From assembly GCF_014839805.1 (NCBI RefSeq), contig NC_051129.1:12404920-12468919 (forward strand): DNA of 64,000 nucleotides, given 5' to 3'. The notes beneath the pieces are model-generated. The model was given only the letters and a program-made list of their open reading frames with translations. It was not told where the DNA came from and did not search any database. A program made the position numbers and the translations under genes. Origin of the DNA: Manduca sexta (Eukaryota; Arthropoda; Insecta; Lepidoptera; Sphingidae). Of this stretch, positions 44,665 through 55,105 are shown piece by piece. Every line of letters begins with the position of its first letter. The stretch's first letter is position 1.

Positions 44665-44940
44665 TGATGATGATGATTATTATTCACTATATCGCAGGAA
44701 CACGCTGGATACAGGCCGCTTTCGACAGGTCCGTCTGGAAATCTTTGAAGGAGGCCTCTATTAAGCAGTGGACTTTATGTGGTTGATGATGATGATAATG
44801 ATTATTATTCACTATATCGCAGGAACACGCTGTATACAGGCCGCTTTCGACAGGTCCGTCTGGAAATCTTTGGGGGAGGCCTATGTTCAGCAGTGGACTT
44901 TATGTGGCTGATTATGATTATTCACTACAGTGGTTACTAT
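44567..44940 (+). repeat. Three 125-bp tandem copies of the LINE 3' end
   Basis: TCGCAGGAA(T/C)ACG recurs at 44567, 44692 and 44817, spaced exactly 125 bp. Each unit includes CAGGCCGCTTTCGACAGGTC, GTCTGGAAATCTTTG, AGGCCT, AGCAGTGGACTTTATGTGG and a GATGATGAT-type tail followed by TATTATTCACTATA. The units differ at only a few positions, so the amplification is recent compared with the insertion. The 72-codon frame 44779-44997 spans units 2-3 and is not a gene. Confidence 0.92.
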
Positions 44941-45291
44941 CCAATTAGACAATACCGTGTATCTTCAACAGTCACAAACTTTCAACGTTTATTATAAATT
45001 CGGCGTCACTTAATTTTACAAGCCCAGCAATTAAATTTGCCACACCGTGCGACAGGTGTGAAAATCGTGGAGTTTTTCAAAATTGCCTTTAGTATTTTTA
45101 GATGTTAATCGCCGTCATTTCAATTACACGCGTGGTACTTATTTTGTACCGTGACGCAAGTTCGTAGGGATAGTTGGTTAACGTGTGTGGTTACGCAAAC
45201 ATGAACTGAAACCATTGTGCGTAAGAAAAGTTGACGCTGACTGAAGCAAATGATGCTAGTTAATATAGACCATTTTTAGACGGCTTTTTGA
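44941..45291. other. No gene seen
   Basis: AT-rich; nothing supported. Confidence 0.4.
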
Positions 45292-45493
45292 CATGACTGG
45301 AGAGAGATCAGGCGCGGGACCAACGGCTTCACATGCTTTCCGAGGCATGAGGGCATCTACAGACTGAGTAATTTTTAAGATGAAAAAGCCAGTCACAATT
45401 ATTTTGGCCCGACACGAGAGTCGAACCTAGGACCTTAGTGCAGTATTCGCACTCATCACGTGTACAATTACAATTATGCCCCTGAGGCAGTTG
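45292..45493 (-). repeat. SINE-C copy with tRNA-like head
   Basis: Minus-strand head ACTGCCTCAGGGGCATAATT at 45493 downward, a B-box-like GGTTCGACTCTCG near 45418-45430, a TTGTGACTGGCTTTTTCATC block, TCTGTAGATGCC, and the core GAAGCCGTTGGTCCCGCGCC / TGATCTCTCTCC. The head shows this family is also tRNA-derived. Confidence 0.65.
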
Positions 45494-45926
45494 ACATTAT
45501 TTACATTAGAGTATCAAAATATTAAATAAATGTATAATAACCACTGCTACGATGTTTTAGCTATCAAGCTGTGACCACATTATGCACTGTACTTGTATCT
45601 TCTAAATTGTATTTTCTTTAATGACGTTTAAAAATTACTCATATGCAATTAGGATCTCAACTCTTGAGGCTTGACAAATATTTGTGAGCTTTAAGAGTTT
45701 TTGTTTCTTGTGTTCCTTATGAGGCTCTTTGTAGTTCTTGAAAATCACGTCACAAATATTGCATATTAAAGGTAAAATTGGTAGTGAAGACTGTACCACA
45801 ATAAAACGCAATCATTTTTTAGCAACTATGAAACCTCAGAAGGATTCATATAGTCAAAAATTTTATACAAACAGTATGGCCAAATTGTGTCGAGTGGCGA
45901 AGGGTAATCAATTTAGTATAACTAAA
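45494..45926. other. No gene seen
   Basis: AT-rich. Two short plus frames have no recognisable product. Confidence 0.4.
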
Positions 45927-46108
45927 ATTTAGGTAGATATTATAACTGACTTTTCGGACGATCAACACTTCAGTCCCCTGGTGACCATGAAATCTGCAGT
46001 CCAAAACGTCAGGAAAATATGCGGTTTTTTACATAATTAATATTAAAATCCGCAATAAAATAGGGAAAATAGTTTTAATATCTAACATCCGTATACATAA
46101 GAAATCAT
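45927..46108 (+). repeat. FB-1 copy, diverged
   Basis: AAATTTAGGTAGATATTATA, CTTTTCGGACGATCAACAC, CCTGGTGACCATGAAATCTG, AAAACGTCAGGAAAATA, AATAGTTTTAATATCTAAC and ATACATAAGAAATCA follow the family order. Confidence 0.55.
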
Positions 46109-47252
46109 ATACAGAACTCCACATTCTATTCAACATATTGTAAACATTTGACGGCGATCTCCGCAAATCAATTTGTCACCGTCAGACTTGCCGCTAATTG
46201 TCGCACGTGAAAGCCTTTACAATCGTTAACTGTTTACGAATATGCAAATTTTATTAACACTCCTTTTGATTCGTTTCGGGTTTGGGGAAAATCACTCTCT
46301 CTTAATTAATTTCTATTGTTAGTTTTACGAGGCGAAATTTAACGACGAGCTTTGTCACTTTGACGGCAATAAAGTTTCGGTGACGCTTTGTAATTGTTTG
46401 TCTCTAATAGGCTTTGGAAGCTTAAAGTAGAATGGTGATATTTTTATAATAGAAGGTAGGTTGATGGACTTGCTAAGTGACGTCTGCCGTATAATAATTT
46501 GACTTCGATTGTTAGAAACATTGTGAGTGCTATTGACGTATATTCTATAGACACGAACGTCTATATAAACTATTTGTTCAAAATCTGGAGTTATAACTAA
46601 AGTTTGCTGCAGCGCTAAAACATCAATCCTCTAACCAAACTTTAAATGCGTAGTGCTAAACCGCTTTAAATAGAGTATAAGTCCAAGCAACCAATACCGG
46701 ATAGTATACTTCAGTTGAATACAGTAAGTGTTCGGAAAGCCAGATCTAGTCATGAAGAGGAAAGCATTTGAAAATATCTAAAACACTATTTATGAGTGCT
46801 ACGACATAGATTTAGAAACAATTTACTTTTAATTATTAATTTATTTGTCCCCGAGATAGACAGCAGATGAGACACTTCAAACTAGATAAATATATACAAT
46901 ACACATTACTTTACAAGTACAATGGATATCAAATACTTATCTTTCTGTCCCATAAAACAATCCAACAATATTTGCGACCAAACAAACATTTGTATCTGGG
47001 TGTGGACTCCCGGCTACGTTCTCACCGCCCGCAGCGCTCGGAGCCTGTCAAACCTTCAACATTTCACATAGCACGCTAAAACTAAGTAAATTAACGAGTA
47101 CTATATGAATAAACCCTTATTAGTATAAAGAGGCGTTCATACGTGAGGTCGGTCGGGTCAAACGGCACCATGTGAAAAAACTAATTCGGACAGATTTGAT
47201 TCTTATTTTATTCGATAAGGTTCTGTATAGAGCCACATTTTGTATTTTTATA
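46109..47252. other. No gene seen
   Basis: AT-rich anonymous DNA. The 70-codon frame 46867-47079 has no recognisable domain. Confidence 0.4.
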
Positions 47253-47541
47253 TTAGGTGTTACTTGTGGCTTTGTCCACGTGAAAACCCTTTTCTTCTAT
47301 AAAAGTCCTTAAATACTTTACGACGTTAGCGCCATCTACTTAAAACATCAGATTACAAAATTCCATTATTTCACATCAGAGCAAATTACCAGGGTAGATA
47401 ATAGTCTATATATTAATCCGGGACATGATCTACCCATGTACCAAATTTCATCCAAATCCGTGCAGTTGTTTGTGTGTTTTCTTGTAACAAACATCGCAAC
47501 ATCAAAAACTTTTCACAAATTTCACATTATAAATGTTAGTA
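47253..47541 (+). repeat. REP-2 copy, nearly complete
   Basis: TTAGGTGTTACTTGTGGC, CCACGTGAAAACCCTTTTC, GTTAGCGCCATCTACTTAAA, GAGCAAATTACCAGGGTAG, CCCATGTACCAAATTTCATC, CAAATCCGTGCAGTTGTTTG, AACAAACATCGCAACATC and ACATTATAAATGTTAGTAA. It is useful as a reference for the split copy at 37808-38252. Confidence 0.65.
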
Positions 47542-49930
47542 ACTTTAACAAGATATGACTTATGAAGGCATTATTAATAATTATTGGCCAATTATTGAAG
47601 TAAAGGGCAAAGCGGCGAATACCTAGTTAGATAATATCCTTCTTGTTGTTATTTCGTAGTTTTTGCCTTACATTATGGACCCCTAAATCGCCGAAATGAA
47701 AGGCCCACAATGCGCGCGTTAACGCCAATCAAGCAAATGATTTATATTCGTGAGATGGACACCTCACACTCTGACTCATTAAACGTATTTAACTGTACTG
47801 CAAAAACATTAGTTAGAATGGTTTAATGAAATTTTTAATGCACGAAATTATGACTAGTCGAAAATCTTCTGCTACAGAATTGACTATCAAAGTGTTAATA
47901 AAAATAACATTGTATTTTTTAAAATGTTATTTACTCCAAATTAATCGTATAACTAAGAATACTACAATTTTCAATATTTGCAAATAACTTTCATTGAAAA
48001 GAGGATGTGAAAAAAATACATAAAAGTTCTGGCTAAGGTTTTGTTTATGGCTACTTAGCTTTGACCACAAAATAGAATAGTGATATGTACTTTTACAATC
48101 AGACGACGGACTTGCTTGTTTTGAATAATACAAAAGAATCATAGTTCCTTTCAAGATGTTCCGAGGTCGCTTACTAATGTATGCAACAATTAATAATTAT
48201 AATAAGGTTGCATCGACCACGATTCAGACAGGAAGAAGGAAGCTACGAAATAATTCATATTAATTGATTATTTTTTTGTATAAAATAACATAATTTTCTT
48301 AAATAACAATTGAATATATTAGTTTGAGAGGTTTTGTATTTTATGCTATTAATCAATGGCTTATGTTTTCATGAATTATTTATGTTGTTGAACATGATTT
48401 TTACACGAGTATAATGTTATTACATTTATAATTTATAATTATGTATTTTTTTATGTTATGTAGTTTGATACACAGACTATGTTACCGGTCTTTAAAGCTG
48501 GAAGAGAAGTCTTTTTGTCGTGCAATTTATGAAAAACTGGACCAGCGTGAGTTGGACTCACGTTTAGTTCCATACAAACTCCAAGTTGCTTAAGAACATA
48601 AGTTCATATTTATGGTTTTCAGATTTCTTCCTATTGTTCTGTTTTAAAATATTGTTTCTTGCCAAATTTCAGGATTCTAGGTCAATGGGTAGTAATCTAT
48701 AGGTTTTGAATCCCTTGAAATTTATAATATTATATGCAAAATTATGCCACTAAAGATCTTATCTTTTAATAGCAATGATGTAGAAGTTTGATTTTTTACT
48801 GTAGACCTAAGTACTAAATGATATAAATTTCTATGATACCTTTACGCTTTACTGGAAAAAAGGACTATATCCATCTATATCAATAAATAATAAACGACAG
48901 TTAAAGCACATTAAATTTAATAATAATAGCATTCTTTTCTTTTAGACTTTGTTTAGTTTTTATTTTTAGGAGGTTATCAAATGATTTTTTTTTACTGACT
49001 TCTAATTAGGTTATTAATCCTTTTCATGTTTGTTAGTATTTAAATAAATAATAATACAGTATGTTATTCAGTGTTCGCCTGAGCCTGAACCTCTATGAAC
49101 AAAAGGCATTGCTCTTTGACGCTCAAAAAGACGATATAAATATCGATAAATAATATTTATTAAAAAATTCTAATATATTATAAAAAAAAAATTTAAATAA
49201 GAACTATCTCTATTAAAACCATCTGTGAATAAAATATTTATTGATTTCCAATACTATTCTGATACAGTGCCCGTCACACTGGACCTATGACCTCATCCGA
49301 ACCGTTATCGATGCTTACACGCCATTATAATTCTTATTTATATGCTAAAATGTCAAATAAAGTTTGTAAAAATTGGCTATTCTGATAATAATATAGTGAG
49401 GTTAGATCGAATGTTTGTTTGTTAGGAAACTTATTTTTTCATAGGTATAATAAATATATTGATATAATATTTTTAGATGCTATTGAAATCATTAATAAGT
49501 TTAATATAATATTACTATATAGATTAAAAATCGTTTCATGTATGTACATTATTTTATTATATGCTATTTTACTGCATTCTATTTTATTTTTATATCAATA
49601 ACCTGAATGCTCAATGGCGTAGCTATTATTGCGTAATGACTGTCGTGTTGAAGATTCTATTCCAGAGTGTGTACAGTGATACTTGGCTCAGTTAATTAAT
49701 GCTCAGTTTCAGCTCCGAGTTTGAAATATGTCCGATAAGGCGATACTTCATACCTATCCCATTATAGGACGAAAAAATGACCAAAAATGAATCCACTAGT
49801 TGTGACTGTCTACACCATCTGGCATAGTAGGCGTGAGTGTGTACCTATTTTTTCCTATTAATTTAAAAATCGCAAGCAAATCCACACTCAAAGTCTAGTG
49901 AACCTCAAATGGTTATAAAGTGTGACAGGT
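47542..49930. other. No gene seen over 2.4 kb
   Basis: Very AT-rich. GACCAGCGTGAGTTGGACTC near 48541 is a motif often seen in insect dispersed repeats but the element edges are not visible. Short frames have no recognisable product. Confidence 0.4.
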
Positions 49931-50287
49931 GACATTTTCCAAGCGACCCGGGCGGGGTCACTCAGTGCTCACATAAAATCATTCGTATGGACCACTTTAG
50001 ATAAAGCACTGCATTAGTTTAAAGCCCGGCTGGATGGTTCCACCGCCCACGTGGGCTGACCGCGCTTGTGGTGTAAGCGGTTAGCGATTTGATGAAGCGG
50101 TTTAATAATTTACAAATTGATTTTTTTTAGTTAAATATAACCCAATTTTAGGATGATTTTTTTAAATTATCTGTGACTCTTAAAACGTTGGTAAAAATTA
50201 TGATATTTTTTCTTAGGCTGTGTTAGTTATCAGCATTACATATATATGTAAGTTCATCGTTTTATTTTTTTATCGCGAAGAAAACGT
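49931..50287. other. No gene seen; mixed GC-rich patches
   Basis: CAAGCGACCCGGGCGGGGTC and GGATGGTTCCACCGCCCACG stand out from AT-rich flanks and may belong to a dispersed repeat. No frame is supported. Confidence 0.3.
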
Positions 50288-50700
50288 GTTGTCGCTACCG
50301 CTACTGGAGGGACGAGTGGACCGGTTTTGTTGGTTTCAGAGGTCTTTCGGCCCAATATATATATACTCGGGAGTATAGCATCGTGCGAGCGAGCATTGAG
50401 CTTAATCCGTAACACTATATAAACACCGGCTTACCGACCAAAACCCGTGGTAGCCCTCTTCAGCGGAGCCCGGGATATCTTGTTGCACTAAGATAGCAAC
50501 GCGGAGCTGTCTCTGCGCGATGCCGCCTTGCGGCCCGTATCACTTAGTTAGGGCCGAAAGGGGCTAGAAAAGGCTGAAAGGGCTGTATTCTCAAGGAGAT
50601 TCGGAAAATTATATTCTTATTCTCAAACAACCATAATAAAACTATATTTCGCTGAGCTTATAGCGGTTTCATTATGTGATAAGGGTCTATCGCTGTTTTT
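50288..50700 (+). mobile_element. Possible solo LTR or leader of an LTR element
   Basis: This is the most GC-rich 300 bp in the right half. Starting at TGTTGTCGCTACCGC, it has TATATATATA near 50356, ACACTATATAAACACC near 50411, GCCGCCTTGCGGCCCG near 50522 and AATAAAACTATA near 50635. TG start, TATA box and polyadenylation-like signal in this order fit an LTR. I could not find a matching CA end with a target duplication or a second copy, so this is tentative. Confidence 0.25.
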
Positions 50701-51354
50701 GGCACAAATTTTAACTCCAGATAACTCAGCTAGGATTTTTTATTCGTAAATTCTTAAAAAAAATGTTACTCGACTTGAACCTAACCTTATGGTTTAGTTT
50801 ACGACTTTGTTGTCATTAGAGCAAATAACATTAATGAAATAAAAGAAGGAACAGAAGATAATTACCAGATGTTCTCAAATTAGACTCAGGCGATACATTT
50901 CAACGTGATATCATTTTGAACTAACGCAACAGCATGCTGCAGAAAACAGATCCTCAGAGGCAGATACGCGACTAGTGAATTCATAATTCGTTTAATTTAT
51001 ATAGCAGCTTATAGGGTTATGATTTTAAATAATTTAGAATTGAGTAATATTTCTATGGATTTAATTATGGGAGTACAATCAATACGTCTGTTATATTGTA
51101 TAACACAAAGAGAATAATTAAAAACTAAAAAGATTCTAGTGACAAATTCAAGAACACTTTTCTTTTAAATTTAATCTAACGCAGGGGCCATTACTATTAA
51201 TATTAACATCTCAGTTAGGACCTGTATAATAATAATTATGACTAAATTCTTTAAGTATCAACATTTTAAAGCATATTTATTTTTATAATTTTCTAATTTG
51301 TGTTTTTATTGTAGTATTTTTATATTCCATATAATGAGGTTATTTTACACATAT
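50701..51354. other. No gene seen
   Basis: AT-rich; nothing supported. Confidence 0.4.
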
Positions 51355-51537
51355 CAGGGCCCTTATTCTGTATGATAGTGTAAACGCGTAACGCGGCCGC
51401 GTCATGTTATTTTCGAGAAATGTGTGTGGAATCGTATTCTGTAAACAAAATTTCTATAGTCCTAAACATGTTGCGTTGTGTTACGTGCTTGTTACGCACT
51501 GTTAAAATAACGTGCGGGATAGAGAATAAAGCCCCTG
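51355..51537. mobile_element. MITE with CAGGG terminal inverted repeats
   Basis: Left end CAGGGCCCTTATTCTGTAT; the right end reverse-complemented is CAGGGGCTTTATTCTCTAT, 16 of 19 identical. The interior has CGTAACGCGGCCGCGTCATG and further inverted words such as GTTACGCACTGTTA. 183 bp, no transposase. CAGGG ends are common in hAT elements, but no 8-bp target duplication is visible, so the superfamily stays open. Confidence 0.7.
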
Positions 51538-51849
51538 TATGAGTTAAGAATTGTACTTTTTACTCTATATGACGTTAAGTTGTTGATAACACAGAACATC
51601 ATATACTTATAACCTTAAAAAAAGTAACATTCATTTCACACTGACAATAAAAGTTTATGATTGTTTATTTTCTATTTTTAAAATAATAATTTCAGATCAG
51701 CTCTAGCTGTGTAGATTAATTTACCAGGAATACAAAAATTGTTTATAATAAATAATATCTAGTATTTTCCATTAATTGGTCTGTGTCAATCAGCCAAACC
51801 TATTCACAGGTTTACGTGTGATGGTTATTAAAATTCATACATCTTCTAT

Positions 51850-52028
51850 ATCATGTCTTATGTTTACGCAAATGTTAGACATTAATATAAAACTATTTTT
51901 CGGATTATATCGCGGTTTTAATATTTTAGTTTTCTCCCGACGTTTCGAAGCCTTCGGAGCCTTCGTAGTCACGGGTCGAATATTTAACCGCGATAAAATC
52001 CGTAAATAGTTTAGTTTTAATCTTCTTA
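51850..52028. mobile_element. FB-1 foldback element, best copy
   Basis: Arms of about 36 bp: ATTAATATAAAACTATTTTT..CGGATTATATCGCGGTT (51881-51917) pairs with AACCGCGATAAAATCCG..TAAATAGTTTAGTTTTAAT (51985-52021). The centre holds CTCCCGACGTTTCGAAGCC and a small CCTTCGGAGCCTTCG repeat. The outer left flank TCTTATGTTTACGCAAATG is the conserved family border. No coding capacity. Confidence 0.75.
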
Positions 52029-52064
52029 ATCGTTCATATCTATATACATGTATATAAAAAAATT

Positions 52065-52341
52065 GTGTTAGTTACACTCTTTATAACTCAAGAACGGATG
52101 AACCGATTTGGCTGAAAATTGGTGGAGACGTAGCTTAGAACCAGGAGACGGACATAGGATACTTTTTACTATTATATAAAGCTGAAGAGTTTGTTTCTTT
52201 GTTTGAACGCGCAAATCTCCGGAACTACTGGTTCGAACTGAAAAAATATTTTAGTGTTGGATAGCTTACTTATCGAGGAAGGCTATAGGCTATATATCAA
52301 CACGCTATGGTCAAAAGGAGCGAAGCAGTAATTTTTATCAC
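52065..52341 (+). repeat. Dispersed repeat, REP-2-related
   Basis: CTCAAGAACGGATGAACCGA, TTTGGCTGAAAATTGGTGG, TATAAAGCTGAAGAGTTTG, TTTGTTTGAACGCGCAAATC, GGAACTACTGGTTCGAACTG and GGCTATAGGCTATATATCA. The TTTGAACGC and CTATA wording recurs at 19876-20058 and 56971-57145. Non-coding; the class is unknown. Confidence 0.6.
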
Positions 52342-52577
52342 GAAAAACTACATATAATATAACGATAATCCGCTTCCCGCCGTCACTTCACACCTCGCCT
52401 TACCACTAATAAATTGATGTCGAAACAGTGATGTCACATTAACGCACCGGCCTGATGCGCTGACGAACTTACCCGTAGTCATTCACTCGGCCATTGTCGT
52501 AAATATACGTCGGGTGAAGATAGTTCCATGATCTTATGGAAAATTCATAAGGGATATAGATGGTTGATTTAACAAAT
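52342..52577. other. No gene seen
   Basis: Moderately AT-rich; nothing supported. Confidence 0.4.
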
Positions 52578-52990
52578 GTGGCAGAATATTTTTATTATTA
52601 TTTTTGTATAATTGTAAAATGATAGATATTGTAACTTTTCGGTCGACCAACTAAACCTCTTAAAAATTTATTGATTTTACAACAATTGTGGCAGTATATT
52701 TTTATTATTATAAATTTTGTATAATTGTAAAATTATAGATATTGTAAATTTTCGGTTGACTTTTTGGACGACCAACTGCACCTCACATAAATTGGTTAAT
52801 TTTACAATAATTGTGTCAGTACACATTTATTATTATATATTTTGTATAGTTGTAAAATGATTGATATTGTAACTTTGACTTTTCGAACGACTAAAATCTC
52901 AGTTTCTCCTGTGACTATGAAGGCTTCGAAACGTCGGGATAAGCATATTATTAAAAACGCTATAAAATTCGAAAAATAGTTTTATTTCAA
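52578..52990 (+). repeat. FB-1 element with internal triplication
   Basis: GTG(G/T)CAG(A/T)A begins three units at 52578, 52688 and 52813 (about 110 and 125 bp apart). Each has TTTATTATTAT, TTGTATA(A/G)TTGTAAAAT and GATATTGTAA, and most carry the GACTTTTCG..ACGAC words of FB-1. The final unit runs on into the family end AAGGCTTCGAAACGTCGGGA and ATTCGAAAAATAGTTTTATT. Confidence 0.7.
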
Positions 52991-53467
52991 TTATGGCAAT
53001 AGAGAGAAAAAAAATTGGTAGATATTCATAGCTAAAATTATTTTTGTACATGATTAATTTTATTAATATTTGTTTATTTGACTGTTAAATTATTTGACTC
53101 AAAATAGAGAGATATATAGTGGTGAATTAAAACATTTACATGTAACTAAATAATTGATTAATAATATGTTTGATTTCATAAAGAATCAGGATCGGAGTTA
53201 TTTATTTATCAAACATAGGTCCATATTACAGATCTTAAATAAATACATTAGAACTCCATGATTTGCCATTAAGGCGTAGAAATATTAGTTTCATCAATGA
53301 TGTAATTATTAAATATTTAAAACTATAGTCATCACAAGCATAATAAGATAATATAATATTAAAATAGTATAAAGTAGTTATGATTATTTAGGAACTCACC
53401 TATTTTTGAATAATATTTCACAATGAATACTTTAGGTAGTATATTTTTAGCAAAGGGATATTTTTAT
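52991..53467. other. No gene seen
   Basis: Very AT-rich; nothing supported. Confidence 0.4.
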
Positions 53468-53668
53468 ATTCATAGTCCGGTGAGACGGCAATCCGACATG
53501 GACGGAGAGAGATCAGGCGCAGGACCAACGGCTCTACGTGGTTACTGAGGCACGGGGGTGTGACTGAGTATTTTTTAAGATAGAAAACACCAGTCAGTAT
53601 CATATTTGACCCGACTCCGTATTCGCACCGAACACCGTACGTATTGCAACTACGGCACCGAGTTATTA
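53468..53668 (-). repeat. SINE-C, nearly complete
   Basis: On the minus strand: head CTCGGTGCCGTAGTTGCAAT, then GTGCGAATACGGAGTCGGG (B box decayed), a GACTGGTGTTTTCTATC block, CGTGCCTCAGTAACCACG, GAGCCGTTGGTCCTGCGCC, TGATCTCTCTCCG and CGTCTCACCGGACTATGAA. About 200 bp; no target duplication seen. Confidence 0.65.
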
Positions 53669-54243
53669 ATTGTAGTTGTGTAGTTAATAGCTGACATGAC
53701 TTGTTTATAATTTTTAGTATAACGCAAGTAGATGATAATAACTTTAAAACTTTACGAGATTCGATTTTGTGCTCTGTTTGTGTTATTTAAGGTTATTTTT
53801 CTGTAAACTTTAAAATTAAAATAATTGGAATCTTTATGCCGCATTTAAGAGTAATTTTCGCACAATTTTTTGTTTAAATTGAAATAGTAGAATAATTAAA
53901 GTTTCATTGGTAGCCTCCATACAACGAGAGGTCACGCTTTCGATCTTCAAATAAAATAGACAATAAAAGTTTTTCCGTACCATACATTTATTTGTCTCGA
54001 GTAAATTATAGATCTTAATACCTTGTTACAGATGCGAAATTCCTTCCCACTTGTTAGGCTCACTATGACTAAAAAAGCTAGAAAAATCCACCGTAAAAAG
54101 AAGCCAACAGCTGATAAAAAGGCGAACAATTTGTTCAGGCAGGTCCATTCATAGGGCCGGTCGATATATCTAGTCAGCGCTGCGTCCGCACGTCTCGTGA
54201 TGATAAAATGGTAACACGGACCACCCATTTGCCGGTCGACGCA
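53669..54243. other. No confirmed gene; 93-codon minus frame
   Basis: The minus frame 53947-54228 has a hydrophobic core of about 25 residues in its middle and is discussed as a finding. No exon structure or homology can be shown. Confidence 0.3.
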
Positions 54244-54462
54244 AGCGCACCGGACGATATGGTTGGATTAGTGTGGACGTGGTTCTAGGTAAATTTATAC
54301 TAGGTATATTTTTTTTTTTTGGGAGGCTGATCCTGCAGTCAACACTGAGAGCGCGCCAGACGATGCGGTTGGATTTGTGTGAATGTGGTTGTAAGTAAAT
54401 TTATACTAGGTATTTTTTTTTTTTTTTGGGAGGCTGATCCTGCAGTCAATACCGAGAGGAAC
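54244..54462 (+). repeat. 106-bp tandem duplication
   Basis: Two adjoining units share GATGCGGTTGGATT-type and GGTAAATTTATACTAGGTAT wording, a poly-T run of 12-15 and GGGAGGCTGATCCTGCAGTC. The words AAATTTATACTAGG start at 54291 and 54397, giving the period. The sequence continues into a purine-rich stretch at 54495-54560. The 80-codon frame 54379-54621 crosses the second unit and is unlikely to be a gene. Confidence 0.8.
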
Positions 54463-54621
54463 CTGCGAACGGTGTGGTTACCCGGCTTAACGACTGCAGG
54501 GAGCCAAGGAAAAGGAGGAAACGGGGGGAAAAGGGAGAGGGGACTTGGGAAAGGGAGGAATACTAGAATACTAGGTATATTAGACTGCTTCTCTATACCC
54601 TGGAAAGAGAAAAAGGCGTGA

Positions 54622-54926
54622 TGTTATGATTTTTTTAGCTGGTTTAATAATGGTAAGTGGACCTAAAATTCTCCCTTCTTTTCGCAATCTCTATTCTAAT
54701 TCTTTCAGGTAGCATTAGCAAATACTTGAGATATTATATGAGAGATATTAGTAAAGGCGGTTAATAGAATTGAACATAGTGATACATTTGAATAAAATGC
54801 TCATTTGATAACTTGTTATATTGATGTAAGTGGCATGCACACTGCACGCACTATTGTTTTTGTTTAAAGGACGTTATTTCACGTAACTATTAAGTTTCTT
54901 CCAATTTTACCTTATCCGGAACTTAT
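54622..54926. other. No gene seen
   Basis: AT-rich; nothing supported. Confidence 0.4.
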
Positions 54927-55105
54927 AAAGGGCCTGCGCACTTTGGTTGCCGTTGCATGCACTTGCGCACCCCGCGACCTTCGATATTAGGGAGTGAGTC
55001 GAATGACGGGGTTTTAGTCAGTAGGACGGTTTATACCGGCGAGTCCGGCAGAAATCAGTAAACGGATTTCCCCGTGTTAAAAAAACAAAGGGGCCTGCGC
55101 ACTTT
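54927..55105 (+). repeat. Unclassified repeat bounded by 16-bp direct repeats
   Basis: GGGCCTGCGCACTTT occurs at about 54929-54943 and 55091-55105, about 161 bp apart. Between them lie CACCCCGCGACCTTCG, GAATGACGGGGTTTTAGTCA, GGCGAGTCCGGCAG and CGGATTTCCCCGTG. It could be a short element with a terminal direct repeat, or a tandem repeat cut after one period. Confidence 0.4.

Noticed and set aside
44641..44830. CRISPR-like regular repeat array at 44.6-44.9 kb
   Set aside because: Three contiguous 125-bp units without spacers, derived from a LINE 3' end, in eukaryotic DNA.
54379..54621. 80-codon Gly/Lys-rich frame
   Set aside because: It starts in a tandem duplication with poly-T and continues in a purine-rich low-complexity stretch; composition explains the product.
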